From the NCBI GenBank assembly GCA_017500745.1, contig JAFVYE010000111.1, positions 1-12,153 of the forward strand: a stretch of DNA of 12,153 bases. Direction: 5' to 3'. The position numbers and the translations under genes are program-made. Shown piece by piece: positions 1-6,856 of this stretch. Source of the stretch: Clostridia bacterium. Its GTDB lineage: Bacteria; Bacillota; Clostridia; Christensenellales; CAG-917. The notes below the pieces were generated by a model that worked only from the letters and a program-made list of their open reading frames with translations, made no database searches and had not been told where the DNA came from. How positions within the stretch are numbered: position 1 is the first letter of the stretch; the number at the start of each line of letters is the position of its first letter.

Positions 1-56
1 ACGCCTGCTTCAAGGGCTTTTCTTGCGTCGTCGCCGTATTTGAATTGCTTTGCCAT
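1..56 (-). CDS. groEL: GroEL chaperonin, N-terminal fragment (runs off the window)
   Basis: Only the first 18 codons are present. The translation begins MAKQFKYGDDARKALEAG, the usual bacterial GroEL N-terminus (MAK-x(3)-F-x(3)-AR-x-A-x(2)-G). The ATG at 56-54 is preceded by GGAGG (66-62) with a 5-base gap, and that ribosome-binding site overlaps the groES stop codon TAG (68-66), so the two genes should be translationally coupled. GroEL forms the double-ring cytosolic folding chamber that works with the GroES lid; the order groES-groEL is the standard operon. Nothing can be said about the rest of the protein. Confidence 0.95.
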   Translation of the reverse strand, partial: MAKQFKYGDDARKALEAG

Positions 57-65
57 AATATCCTC

Positions 66-338
66 CTATTCAACAACTGCGAGAATGTCTGTTTGACGGA
101 TGATTGTCACGTCCTTGCCGTCAAGTTTGAACTCGCTTCCTGCATACTTGCTGTACACAACCTTATCCCCCACTTTGACCACCATTTCGGTGTCCTCTGT
201 GCCGGGGCCAACTGCTATAACTTCTGCAAGTTGGGGCTTCTCTTGGGCAGAGCCGGGGAGCACGATTCCGCTTGCAGTCTTTTCTTCTGATTCAATTGCC
301 TTGATAACCACTTTGTCAAACAAGGGTCTGAGTGTCAT
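66..338 (-). CDS. groES: GroES co-chaperonin
   Basis: This is a 90-residue protein, within the usual 90-100 for GroES. It starts MTLRPLFDKVVIKAIESEEK, matching the conserved GroES opening (L-RPL-D-V-V). The mobile loop region follows, with TASGIVLPGSAQEKPQ (GGIVLP-type motif), then the core AEVIAVGPG and the hydrophilic segment VKVGDKVVYSKYAGSEFKLDGKD. It caps the GroEL cavity as a heptamer. I chose the ATG at 338 because GGAGG (348-344 region) lies about 8 bases upstream; reading can be extended 5 codons to a TTG, but that would start inside the ribosome-binding site. It is the first gene of a groES-groEL operon read leftward, with a CIRCE operator and promoter immediately upstream. Confidence 0.97.
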   Translation of the reverse strand: MTLRPLFDKVVIKAIESEEKTASGIVLPGSAQEKPQLAEVIAVGPGTEDTEMVVKVGDKVVYSKYAGSEFKLDGKDVTIIRQTDILAVVE

Positions 339-369
339 AATATATGCCTCCAATATTGTTTTTACGATT

Positions 370-396
370 TTGGCACTCTCCGTGCCTGTCTGCTAA
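370..396 (-). promoter_or_regulatory. CIRCE operator (HrcA site), degenerate
   Basis: On the minus strand the arms are TTAGCAGAC and GAGTGCCAA separated by 9 bases. The canonical CIRCE is TTAGCACTC-N9-GAGTGCTAA, so the arms match at 7/9 and 8/9 positions with exact spacing. It lies just downstream of the -10 box, in the expected position over the transcription start, and upstream of groES. HrcA binding here would repress groESL until heat shock. The spacing and location make chance unlikely; HrcA itself is not encoded in the window. Confidence 0.85.
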
Positions 397-397
397 C

Positions 398-426
398 ATT
401 CTATAACCCACTTTGCCAAAAGTCAA
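398..426 (-). promoter_or_regulatory. groESL promoter, sigma-A type
   Basis: Read on the minus strand: TTGACT (426-421), a 17-base spacer, then TAGAAT (403-398). These are 5/6 matches to both consensus hexamers with ideal spacing. The predicted start site falls in the CIRCE element, the usual HrcA-repressed arrangement. Confidence 0.75.
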
Positions 427-478
427 TACTTTGTGCCAAAAACTTTTGCAATTTAATGATTTTTAATGGAAAAGATTG

Positions 479-507
479 TTGAAGCAAGTCTTATTATATG
501 ATATTAT
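479..507 (+). promoter_or_regulatory. Putative promoter of the dCMP deaminase gene
   Basis: TTGAAG (479-484), a 17-base spacer and TATTAT (502-507), in an AT-rich stretch about 75 bases before the ATG. The -35 matches consensus at 4/6 and the -10 at 5/6. It faces away from the groESL promoter, so 427-478 is a short divergent spacer with nothing else recognised. Confidence 0.5.
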
Positions 508-580
508 ATAAAAAATGACAATACATTACAAAAAATAGATTTGCCGAGTTTGGCTTTTTGTAATAACCTTGGAGGCAGTT

Positions 581-1030
581 ATGGACAAATGGGATAAAAG
601 GTTTATGGAAATGGCAGAGGTGGTGTCCTCTTGGACAAGTTGTGCTCGCAAAGGCCGTGCAATAGGTGCAGTCATTGTCAAGGACAAGCGCATCCTCACC
701 ACTGGCTACAACGGAGCACCCGCAGGCATCATGAGTTGCCGTGACAAGGGATATTGCATGCGTGACCAACTTGGCATCCAAAGTGGCACTCAACAAGAAA
801 AGTGCTTTGCAGTCCACGCAGAACAAAACGCAATCGCACAAGCAGCAAAGCTTGGTGTGTCCGTTGACGGCGCAACAATGTACGTCACCCATCAACCCTG
901 CACCATCTGCACCCGCATCATCATCAACAGCGGAATCAAGCGCATTGTCTACAAGCACCCCTATCCCGACAAATTCTCCGTTGAACTCCTTGAAGAAGCC
1001 GGCGTAGAACTGATCAAGTTTGAGGAATAA
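581..1030 (+). CDS. Deoxycytidylate (dCMP) deaminase, zinc-dependent
   Basis: This is a 149-residue cytidine/deoxycytidylate deaminase family protein (ComEB type), the usual length. It converts dCMP to dUMP, the substrate of thymidylate synthase, in the cytosol. The catalytic zinc site is clear: HAEQN at residues 79-83 (His ligand plus catalytic Glu81) and PCTIC at 106-110 (two Cys ligands). The substrate motif TGYNGAP sits at 41-47. Additional cysteines (C21, C53, C59, C75) resemble the second structural zinc site of some dCMP deaminases; that is inference. The ATG at 581 follows GGAGG (571-575) by 5 bases; an in-frame TTG 12 bases earlier overlaps that site and is unlikely. It appears monocistronic, with its own promoter upstream and a terminator about 30 bases after the stop. 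dCMP deaminase rather than another nucleotide deaminase is favoured by the TGYNGAP plus HAEQN combination. Confidence 0.92.
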   Translation: MDKWDKRFMEMAEVVSSWTSCARKGRAIGAVIVKDKRILTTGYNGAPAGIMSCRDKGYCMRDQLGIQSGTQQEKCFAVHAEQNAIAQAAKLGVSVDGATMYVTHQPCTICTRIIINSGIKRIVYKHPYPDKFSVELLEEAGVELIKFEE

Positions 1031-1062
1031 GAACACAATTTTCAAAAATAAAACCCACACCA

Positions 1063-1101
1063 CACACCACACTCTTGCAGAAGAAAGTGGTGTGTTTTTT
1101 T
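1063..1101 (+). terminator. Rho-independent terminator after dCMP deaminase
   Basis: The arms CACACCAC (1063-1070) and GTGGTGTG (1087-1094) pair perfectly. An inner stem TCTT/AAGA sits around a GCAG loop, separated from the outer stem by a small internal loop. Seven T residues follow (1095-1101). Confidence 0.88.
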
Positions 1102-1151
1102 ATTTTCCAAAATCAATTTTTAAATAGTGTAAGTCAAAATAAAAAATACGC

Positions 1152-1181
1152 TTGACATGGGCATATCATTATATATATAAT
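1152..1181 (+). promoter_or_regulatory. Promoter of the regulator-potABCD operon
   Basis: Perfect consensus boxes TTGACA (1152-1157) and TATAAT (1176-1181) with an 18-base spacer. The next gene starts at 1307, so the leader would be about 120 bases. No convincing second promoter or terminator was seen between the regulator and potA, so this promoter probably drives the whole operon to 6744. Confidence 0.8.
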
Positions 1182-1195
1182 GCTATTAACAATTT

Positions 1196-1212
1196 GTTTA
1201 GTTTGCCTAAAC
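1196..1212 (+). promoter_or_regulatory. Candidate operator 1 (GTTTAG-N5-CTAAAC palindrome)
   Basis: Perfect 6+6 inverted repeat GTTTAG-TTTGC-CTAAAC, 17 bases long, about 15 bases after the -10 box and so near the start of transcription. Its right half belongs to a 12-base direct repeat TTTGCCTAAACT found at 1202-1213 and again at 1255-1266 (53 bases apart, about five helical turns). The likely binder is the XRE-cupin regulator encoded just downstream, which would then regulate itself and the transporter. Binding is inference. Confidence 0.55.
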
Positions 1213-1275
1213 TTTTGCCTTAAAATTGCGAAACCTTGTAAACGATTCGTAATTTTTGCCTAAACTGGCATAAAA

Positions 1276-1292
1276 GTTTATATATACTAAAC
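1276..1292 (+). promoter_or_regulatory. Candidate operator 2 (GTTTAT-N5-CTAAAC palindrome)
   Basis: Same 17-base architecture as the copy at 1196-1212, with one arm mismatch (GTTTAT-ATATA-CTAAAC), ending just before the regulator's ribosome-binding site. The two palindromes start 80 bases apart. TAAACGATT, which overlaps its right arm, also occurs at 1239-1247. In this position a bound protein could block elongating polymerase. Confidence 0.5.
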
Positions 1293-1306
1293 GATTGGAG
1301 GGTATT

Positions 1307-1840
1307 ATGGAACTTGGAATAAAAATCAAAAGACTACGCCTTCAAAACAATCTTACTCAGGAGGAACTTGCTGACCGTTGCGAGTTGACAAAGGGATATA
1401 TCTCTCAGCTTGAAAACGAACTCACTTCCCCCTCAATCCAAACTCTTGAAGACATTTTGAACGCTCTCGGCACAACCTTTGCCGAGTTTTTCCGTGATGA
1501 AAAGGAGGAGAAAATTGTTTTCACAGACTCCGACTTCATTGAAAAAATCGCTGAAGGACACAAGATTGAGTGGCTTGTGCCCAACGCACAAAAAAACGAG
1601 ATGGAACCCATCCGTGTCACCATTGACCCTCACAGCTCTCTCAGCGAGGATATGCCTCACGAGGGCGAGGAGTTTGGCTACGTAATAAGTGGCAGAGTGC
1701 ATCTGCATCTTGGCAACAACACTCAAATTGTAAAAAAGGGCGAGGCATTCTACTTCTCTGCAGGCAAGATGCACAAGCTTGAAAACCGCACCGCCGAAAA
1801 GGCAGTTGTACTTTGGGTGGCATCACCCCCTACTTTTTAA
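1307..1840 (+). CDS. XRE-family regulator with C-terminal cupin sensor (polyamine-type)
   Basis: The protein has 177 residues. Residues about 5-60 form an XRE/Cro helix-turn-helix (IKRLRLQNNLTQEELADRCE, then KGYISQLENELTSPSIQTLEDILNAL). Residues about 100-172 form a cupin barrel (HEGEEFGYVISGRVHLHLG, then KKGEAFYFSAGKMHKLEN). This HTH plus cupin architecture is that of PuuR-like regulators, which sense small amines or acids. Placement directly ahead of potABCD makes a polyamine-responsive repressor the best guess; the ligand is inferred from context. The ATG at 1307 is preceded by GGAGGG (1297-1302); a TTG four codons earlier would overlap that site. The potA start lies only 37 bases after the stop with no terminator, so it is probably the first gene of the operon. 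Candidate operators lie in its own leader, suggesting autoregulation. Confidence 0.85.
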   Translation: MELGIKIKRLRLQNNLTQEELADRCELTKGYISQLENELTSPSIQTLEDILNALGTTFAEFFRDEKEEKIVFTDSDFIEKIAEGHKIEWLVPNAQKNEMEPIRVTIDPHSSLSEDMPHEGEEFGYVISGRVHLHLGNNTQIVKKGEAFYFSAGKMHKLENRTAEKAVVLWVASPPTF

Positions 1841-1877
1841 AAAATAATTTATATACACCCGACAAATGAGGTAAACC

Positions 1878-3509
1878 ATGGCAACAAGCAATGAAATCAT
1901 CATTCAAGTCAAAAACGTCACAAAGGCATACGGCAACAAAGAGGCCGTAAAGAACGCAAGTCTTGTCATCAAGCGCGGTGAGTTTGTCACTTTGCTGGGC
2001 CCTTCCGGCTGTGGCAAAACCACCACACTCCGCATGATCGCTGGCTTTGAAATGCCCACAAGTGGACGCATCATTTTCAACGGCGAGGACATCACCGACA
2101 CCCCTCCTCACCTCAGAAAAGTCAACACCGTGTTCCAAAAATACGCTCTCTTTCCCCACCTCAACGTTTTCAACAACGTTGCTTTTGGCCTCAAACTCAA
2201 AGTTATCCCCAACGGCACGAAGGTCAACAGAAAGGGCGAAACCGTGGAGCTTTTCCGCAAATACACCAAGGCGGAAATCAAAGAAAAAGTCAACGGCGCA
2301 CTCAAAATGGTTGACCTTGAGGACTACGGTCACAGAAACGTGTCCTCTCTGTCAGGTGGACAACAACAACGTGTTGCAATTGCTCGTGCACTTGTCAACG
2401 AGCCCGAAGTTTTGCTCCTTGACGAGCCCCTTGGTGCACTTGACCTCAAGATGCGCAAGGACATGCAACTTGAATTGATGAACATGCACGAAAAGCTGGG
2501 CATCACCTTCATCTACGTCACCCACGATCAAGAAGAAGCCCTCACCATGTCAGACAAAATCGTCATCATGCGTGACGGTGTAATTCAACAAATCGCATCC
2601 CCCGAAAAGATTTATGACGAGCCCGCCAACGCCTTTGTTGCAGACTTCATTGGCGAAAGCACCATCCTCTCTGGCGTCATGCTTGAGGACTACATGGTGC
2701 AGTTCTGCGACACGGTGTTTGAGTGCGTTGACAAGGGCTTCAAGCGTAATGAGCCCATTGACGTCATCATCCGTCCCGAAGACCTCAAAATACGCGAACC
2801 CAAGGATAAAGACACCATTTTGACTGCAGAAGTCCTTTCTTGTGTATTCAAAGGCGATCACTATCAAGTCACGGTCATTGCTGGTGGCAACGAACTTATT
2901 GCCCACGACACCGCATCATACGAGGTGGGCGAAACCGTTGGACTTTACATCAAACCCTTTGACCTACACATCATGCGCAAGGCACGCATCATCAACGAAA
3001 TTGACACCGAAATGGCAGATGAAAACTTGGTGTACATCTCCGGTGGCCAGTTTGAGTGCAACTCAAATCTCCCTGCAGGCACTCCTGTCAAAGTGTCCGT
3101 TGACTTTGATGACGTAGAAATCACAGATGACGCTGATGACGGTGTCATTGGTGCAACCGTTGTGAGCAGCATCTACAAAGGAAGCTACTATCAATGCATC
3201 GTCCGCACAGACGACTACTACGACTTCTTTGTTGACACCGATGACGATTGGCTCAAAGGCGACCGTGTTGGCATCAAGATTGCCAAGGACAAAATCATCG
3301 TTGAGGAGCGTGAGGTCATTGACGAGGACGAGGTCATTGAAATCCCCGAAGTCGTCGTTGACGAAGTTGACCCCGAACTCAGCGAGCAACTTGCAGAAGA
3401 AATCAAAACCGAAGTCATTGAGCAAGCCATTGAAGAGGATATGGACGTCGTCTATTGTGGCGAAGTCATGGACGTGGAAACACTTGAAGCAGAACTCAAG
3501 GAGGACTGA
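1878..3509 (+). CDS. potA: Spermidine/putrescine ABC transporter ATPase PotA, with extended C-terminus
   Basis: This is a 543-residue ABC ATPase that powers polyamine import with PotB and PotC at the inner face of the membrane. Walker A is GPSGCGKTT (41-49), the Q-loop Gln is Q87, the signature LSGGQQQR is at 158-165, Walker B VLLLDEP at 178-184, the D-loop GALD at 186-189 and the H-loop His is H216, so all catalytic elements are intact. Typical PotA is about 350-380 residues. The extra length comes from three parts: an insertion of about 17 residues between Q-loop and signature (about 109-130), a second TOBE-like unit (about 379-476) resembling the first (about 263-368), and an acidic tail (476-543, 29 of 68 residues Asp/Glu, three Lys/Arg). 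The repeats share VFKGDHYQ (323-330) versus IYKGSYYQ (432-439). The ATG at 1878 follows GAGG (1868-1871). The potB start is 5 bases after the stop. Polyamine specificity rests on the PotB, PotC and PotD neighbours. Confidence 0.93.
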   Translation: MATSNEIIIQVKNVTKAYGNKEAVKNASLVIKRGEFVTLLGPSGCGKTTTLRMIAGFEMPTSGRIIFNGEDITDTPPHLRKVNTVFQKYALFPHLNVFNNVAFGLKLKVIPNGTKVNRKGETVELFRKYTKAEIKEKVNGALKMVDLEDYGHRNVSSLSGGQQQRVAIARALVNEPEVLLLDEPLGALDLKMRKDMQLELMNMHEKLGITFIYVTHDQEEALTMSDKIVIMRDGVIQQIASPEKIYDEPANAFVADFIGESTILSGVMLEDYMVQFCDTVFECVDKGFKRNEPIDVIIRPEDLKIREPKDKDTILTAEVLSCVFKGDHYQVTVIAGGNELIAHDTASYEVGETVGLYIKPFDLHIMRKARIINEIDTEMADENLVYISGGQFECNSNLPAGTPVKVSVDFDDVEITDDADDGVIGATVVSSIYKGSYYQCIVRTDDYYDFFVDTDDDWLKGDRVGIKIAKDKIIVEEREVIDEDEVIEIPEVVVDEVDPELSEQLAEEIKTEVIEQAIEEDMDVVYCGEVMDVETLEAELKED

Positions 3510-3514
3510 GTGTA

Positions 3515-4315
3515 GTGAAACAATTTCTCAAAAAATTTCACGTGACAAAGAGAGTGTTCAGTTATCCTTATATACTGTTCATGCTTCTTTTTGTCATCGT
3601 GCCCCTCGTTATGATATTCGCCTATGCGTTTATGGACAACGATCACAACTTCACCTTTGAGAACTTCAAGATTTTTTTCACCTCTCAAAGCTCGTTGTAC
3701 GTGCTGGGCAACTCACTCTTTGTGGGCGTTGTCACCACAGTGATTTGCCTTGTGCTTGGCTATCCCGTGGCGTATATCCTTTCAAAAAGCAAAAATAGTG
3801 GCAAGGTTATGGTGCTCCTCTTTGTGCTTCCTATGTGGGTCAACTTCCTCATCCGCACCCTTGCAACAAAGGCAATCTTCCTTGCAATTGGAGTTGAACT
3901 TGGCATGGGCACGGTGCTCTTTGGCATGGTGTACAACTATCTGCCCTTTATGATTCTGCCCCTCCACACCTCAATCTGCTCCATTGACAAGAGCTATATT
4001 GAGGCCGCAAAGGACCTTGGGGCTGACGGAAGCACGGTTTTTCTCAAAACAATACTTCCCCTCTCCAAGAGTGGCATAATGTCTGGCATCACAATGGTGT
4101 TTATCCCCACCATTTCAACCTTTGCAATTTCACAACTGCTGTCAAACGGCAAAATATTCCTTTTTGGTGATTCTATTGAACTCAAATTCTCACAAGACAT
4201 GTACGGCGTGGGTGCAGTTATGTCCCTTGTCATGCTTGCATTTGTGTTGATTTCAAGCTTCGTCATGAACCACTACAACAAAAACAGCGTAAGCGTGGGG
4301 AGGTCGTTATGGTAA
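3515..4315 (+). CDS. potB: Spermidine/putrescine ABC transporter permease PotB
   Basis: This 266-residue integral membrane protein is the first of two permeases forming the polyamine channel. About six hydrophobic segments are visible: near residues 17-37, 67-90, 97-118, 130-152, 185-205 and 240-262. The cytoplasmic EAA loop that contacts PotA begins at E163 (EAAKDLGADGSTVFLKTILP), the family signature. A basic N-terminus (MKQFLKKFHVTKR) precedes the first helix. It uses a GTG start at 3515, with GGAGG at 3500-3504 inside the end of potA, a gap of about 10 bases; no ATG fits before the first helix. The end overlaps potC by 7 bases. Length and motif are normal for the family. Confidence 0.93.
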   Translation: MKQFLKKFHVTKRVFSYPYILFMLLFVIVPLVMIFAYAFMDNDHNFTFENFKIFFTSQSSLYVLGNSLFVGVVTTVICLVLGYPVAYILSKSKNSGKVMVLLFVLPMWVNFLIRTLATKAIFLAIGVELGMGTVLFGMVYNYLPFMILPLHTSICSIDKSYIEAAKDLGADGSTVFLKTILPLSKSGIMSGITMVFIPTISTFAISQLLSNGKIFLFGDSIELKFSQDMYGVGAVMSLVMLAFVLISSFVMNHYNKNSVSVGRSLW

Positions 4316-5124
4316 AAAAGATTTTTGAAAAAAGCTATCTCCTCATCATACTTGCCATGTTGTACGCGCCCATCATCTTCATCATCGTGTACTCATTCTC
4401 TGGTTCATCCAACTTCAACTTTAAGGACGGATTTACCTTTGCAAGTTACGAGGCAATCTTCACTTCTGACAAATCGGCATCTTTGTGGGAAGCCGTGGGC
4501 AACACCTTCCTCATTGCATCCGTGTCGTCCGTGTGCGCAACCATAATGGGCACCTTTGCTTCCATCGGCATATTTGCTCTTGGCAAGCGCATCAGACGTC
4601 CCGTTGAAGCGGTCAACCAATTTCCTATCATCAACAGCGAAATTGTCATGGCCGTGTCCTTTATGATATTCTTTGTCACCTGCCGTTTTGCAGAAGGATA
4701 TGCAAGACTGATCATTGCACACATAGCATTCTGCACTCCTTACGTTGTCCTCTCTGTTCTTCCCAAATTGGAAAGTCTTGATCCCAACGTATACGAGGCG
4801 GCCCTTGACCTTGGCGCAAATCCCTTTAAGGCAATGATGAAGGTCATCTTCCCCATCATTTCTCCTGCAATCGTGTCGGGATTTGTGATGGCATTCACCA
4901 TTTCTCTTGATGACTTCATCATCACTCAAATTAACAAAGGCGCTGCCACCGGCATTGACACCCTGTCCACTTACATCTATTCAGACGCACGTGTGCAAGG
5001 TCTTGAGCCCTTCTGGTACGCAATGTTCTCAATCATCTTTGTCCTTGTCCTCGGCATCATCTTGGTTGTCAATATGGCAAAAATGAGAAAACAAAAAAAG
5101 GAGGCGTTGAAAAATGGCATCTAA
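4309..5124 (+). CDS. potC: Spermidine/putrescine ABC transporter permease PotC
   Basis: This 271-residue permease pairs with PotB. Its EAA loop begins at E163 (EAALDLGANPFKAMMKVIFP), the same residue number as in PotB. Hydrophobic helices flank a long loop after the first segment (FSGSSNFNFKDGFTFASYEA), typical of PotC. SLDDFIITQI after the EAA region is also characteristic. The ATG at 4309 follows GGGGAGG (4297-4303) by 5 bases and overlaps the potB stop, so the two subunits are probably made in a 1:1 ratio by translational coupling. The C-terminus ends in a basic, Lys-rich tail (KMRKQKKEALKNGI), which also carries the potD ribosome-binding site and start codon. Confidence 0.94.
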   Translation: MVKKIFEKSYLLIILAMLYAPIIFIIVYSFSGSSNFNFKDGFTFASYEAIFTSDKSASLWEAVGNTFLIASVSSVCATIMGTFASIGIFALGKRIRRPVEAVNQFPIINSEIVMAVSFMIFFVTCRFAEGYARLIIAHIAFCTPYVVLSVLPKLESLDPNVYEAALDLGANPFKAMMKVIFPIISPAIVSGFVMAFTISLDDFIITQINKGAATGIDTLSTYIYSDARVQGLEPFWYAMFSIIFVLVLGIILVVNMAKMRKQKKEALKNGI

Positions 5125-6688
5125 AAGATTTATCGCCCTTGTCACACTCCTTGTGATTGTCATATTTGCATTTTCTGTGGTGCTCTCTGCCTGCAACAAT
5201 GAAGGCGAACAAAGCATTGTTGAAACCCTTGTTGTTTACAACTGGGAGGACTACATTGATGAAAGCGAAGAAACAAGCCGTATTGACGCCTTTGTGGAGT
5301 ACTACAAGGCGGTCACCGGCCGAGATATCAACGTGGTGTACTCCACCTTTGACACCAACGAAACTATGATGACAAAGGTGCTCAACAACGACGCCAACTC
5401 CGTTGACCTCATCTGCCCAAGCGAATACGCCATCCAAAAACTTATGGCAAATGGTCGCCTTGCCAACATATCAGACCTTGTCAATGAGTACAAGGACGTG
5501 GTGCCTTTCCAAAACCTTGCAAACGGCACAATGTCCAACACAGAGGCAACCTTTGTGAACGCAATCAACAGAGAGTTTTCATCTGTTTCAACAGGGGACG
5601 GCACAGGCAATATGACCGACTATATGGTGCCATATATGATGGGCACAATCGGCATACTTTACAACGTAAAGTACGTCACCGCAGAGGACCTCGCTTCTGG
5701 CTGGGGTATGCTTTGGAATGCCTCTGGCAGTGAATTGCTTGAAAACAAAATCCTTGTCAAAGACTCCGTCCGTGACACCTATGCGGCTGCAGTGATGTAT
5801 ATGCGAGAATACGGCCTTCTCCCCGCTGGATATGAGGATATGCCCATTGCAGACCTCATCAACTGCACGGACGACGCAATGCTTGATGCAGCCAAAAACG
5901 TGCTCACCGCTCAAAGAGAACATATCTCTGGCTACGAAGTTGACTTTGGCAAAGATGATATGCTCAACGAAATCGTGTACGTTGACTTGGCTTGGTCCGG
6001 AGATGCCCTCTGGGCAATTGAGGAAAGCTACAACGAAGATGAGGTCTATCTCAATCCCCGCACAGGCGAGTACGACAACTATATGCTTGACTACTACGTG
6101 CCCGTGGATGAGGACGGCAACGCCACCGGCAACATCTGGTTTGACGGCTGGGTCATCCCTCAAAACGCCCCCAACAAGCTTGCCGCACTCATGTTCATTG
6201 ACTTCATGAATATGCCCGAAAACGCCATCTACAACAGCATCTACATCGGCTATACATCGGCTGTGTCCCGTGAAAAGATGATGTACACCTACGTTGGCAC
6301 AGGTGGCATGTTTGACCTTGTGGACGGCGAATACGTATATAGTGAAGGCGGTGCGTACACCATCAATGAGGACGTCTACTCCGCCCTCGTGGACAGCGAA
6401 TATGCCCTCAGCCCCGAAGATAACGATGGCGAATACGACTTCAGCTTCTTTGAAGATGACCGTCGCTATCCCACGGAGACCTCACAGCTGGGCGTCATGC
6501 GTGACTTTGGCGACAGACAAAAGAACGCCGTCACCATGTGGGAAAACGCAAAAACAGGCGCAGACGTGCCTTGGGCACTCATTTGGTGCTCTGTGGCAAT
6601 CCTCGGCGGTGGACTTATCTTTGTCACATTCTACTTTGTCAAAAACACCTTGAAGCGCAAACCTCGCAAAATAAAGACAGAGGAATGA
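5114..6688 (+). CDS. potD: Polyamine-binding lipoprotein PotD with additional C-terminal membrane anchor
   Basis: This 524-residue solute-binding protein captures polyamines outside the cell and delivers them to PotBC. The N-terminus has a signal peptide and lipobox LSAC with the lipidated cysteine at C27. Recognisable ligand-pocket elements by comparison with E. coli PotD are NW44EDY47, PSEY, D217, W294 in VDLAWSGD, W342-F-D344 and YIGYTSA. MRDFGDRQ near the C-terminus is also typical. Usual PotD is about 350 residues; here there are extra segments, and a hydrophobic helix at about 487-509 followed by a basic tail (KNTLKRKPRKIKTEE), predicted to span the membrane with the C-terminus inside. 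Lipid anchor and transmembrane helix together are unusual. The ATG at 5114 follows AAGGAGG (5098-5104) and overlaps the end of potC by 11 bases. It is the last gene of the operon. Confidence 0.92.
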   Translation: MASKRFIALVTLLVIVIFAFSVVLSACNNEGEQSIVETLVVYNWEDYIDESEETSRIDAFVEYYKAVTGRDINVVYSTFDTNETMMTKVLNNDANSVDLICPSEYAIQKLMANGRLANISDLVNEYKDVVPFQNLANGTMSNTEATFVNAINREFSSVSTGDGTGNMTDYMVPYMMGTIGILYNVKYVTAEDLASGWGMLWNASGSELLENKILVKDSVRDTYAAAVMYMREYGLLPAGYEDMPIADLINCTDDAMLDAAKNVLTAQREHISGYEVDFGKDDMLNEIVYVDLAWSGDALWAIEESYNEDEVYLNPRTGEYDNYMLDYYVPVDEDGNATGNIWFDGWVIPQNAPNKLAALMFIDFMNMPENAIYNSIYIGYTSAVSREKMMYTYVGTGGMFDLVDGEYVYSEGGAYTINEDVYSALVDSEYALSPEDNDGEYDFSFFEDDRRYPTETSQLGVMRDFGDRQKNAVTMWENAKTGADVPWALIWCSVAILGGGLIFVTFYFVKNTLKRKPRKIKTEE

Positions 6689-6715
6689 TTCCACTACAAA
6701 ATCTACCATATAATC

Positions 6716-6744
6716 AAAAACGCACTCTTTGAGTGCGTTTTTTT
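6716..6744 (+). terminator. Rho-independent terminator of the pot operon
   Basis: The arms AAAAACGCACTC (6716-6727) and GAGTGCGTTTTT (6731-6742) form a 12-bp stem with a TTT loop; seven T residues run from 6738 to 6744. The five leading A residues could also make it work in the minus direction. A nearly identical hairpin lies at 7401-7426. Confidence 0.93.
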
Positions 6745-6798
6745 GTTTTAGACAACCATGCAGTTATCTCATCAACGATATGGTTAATTCTGTGGATA

Positions 6799-6828
6799 TT
6801 GACAACAACTGTTCCTTTTTGATAAAAT
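6799..6828 (+). promoter_or_regulatory. Promoter of the LURP-one-like gene
   Basis: TTGACA (6799-6804), an 18-base spacer and TAAAAT (6823-6828), giving a leader of about 20 bases before the ATG at 6857. It lies just after the pot operon terminator, consistent with independent transcription. Confidence 0.65.
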
Positions 6829-6856
6829 ACAAAAAAGCGTAAAAAGGAGGCCAACT

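Noticed and set aside
339..353. Five-residue N-terminal extension of GroES from a TTG codon
   Set aside because: The TTG overlaps the GGAGG ribosome-binding site, and MTLRPL matches the family N-terminus.
494..1072. Open frame of 192 codons on the minus strand opposite the dCMP deaminase
   Set aside because: It is the shadow of a gene with intact zinc-binding motifs, runs through the deaminase promoter region, and has a Cys-rich translation with no family pattern.
1841..1877. Separate promoter or terminator between the regulator and potA
   Set aside because: The 37-base gap is AT-rich but shows neither a hairpin with a U-run nor a -35/-10 pair; co-transcription is simpler.
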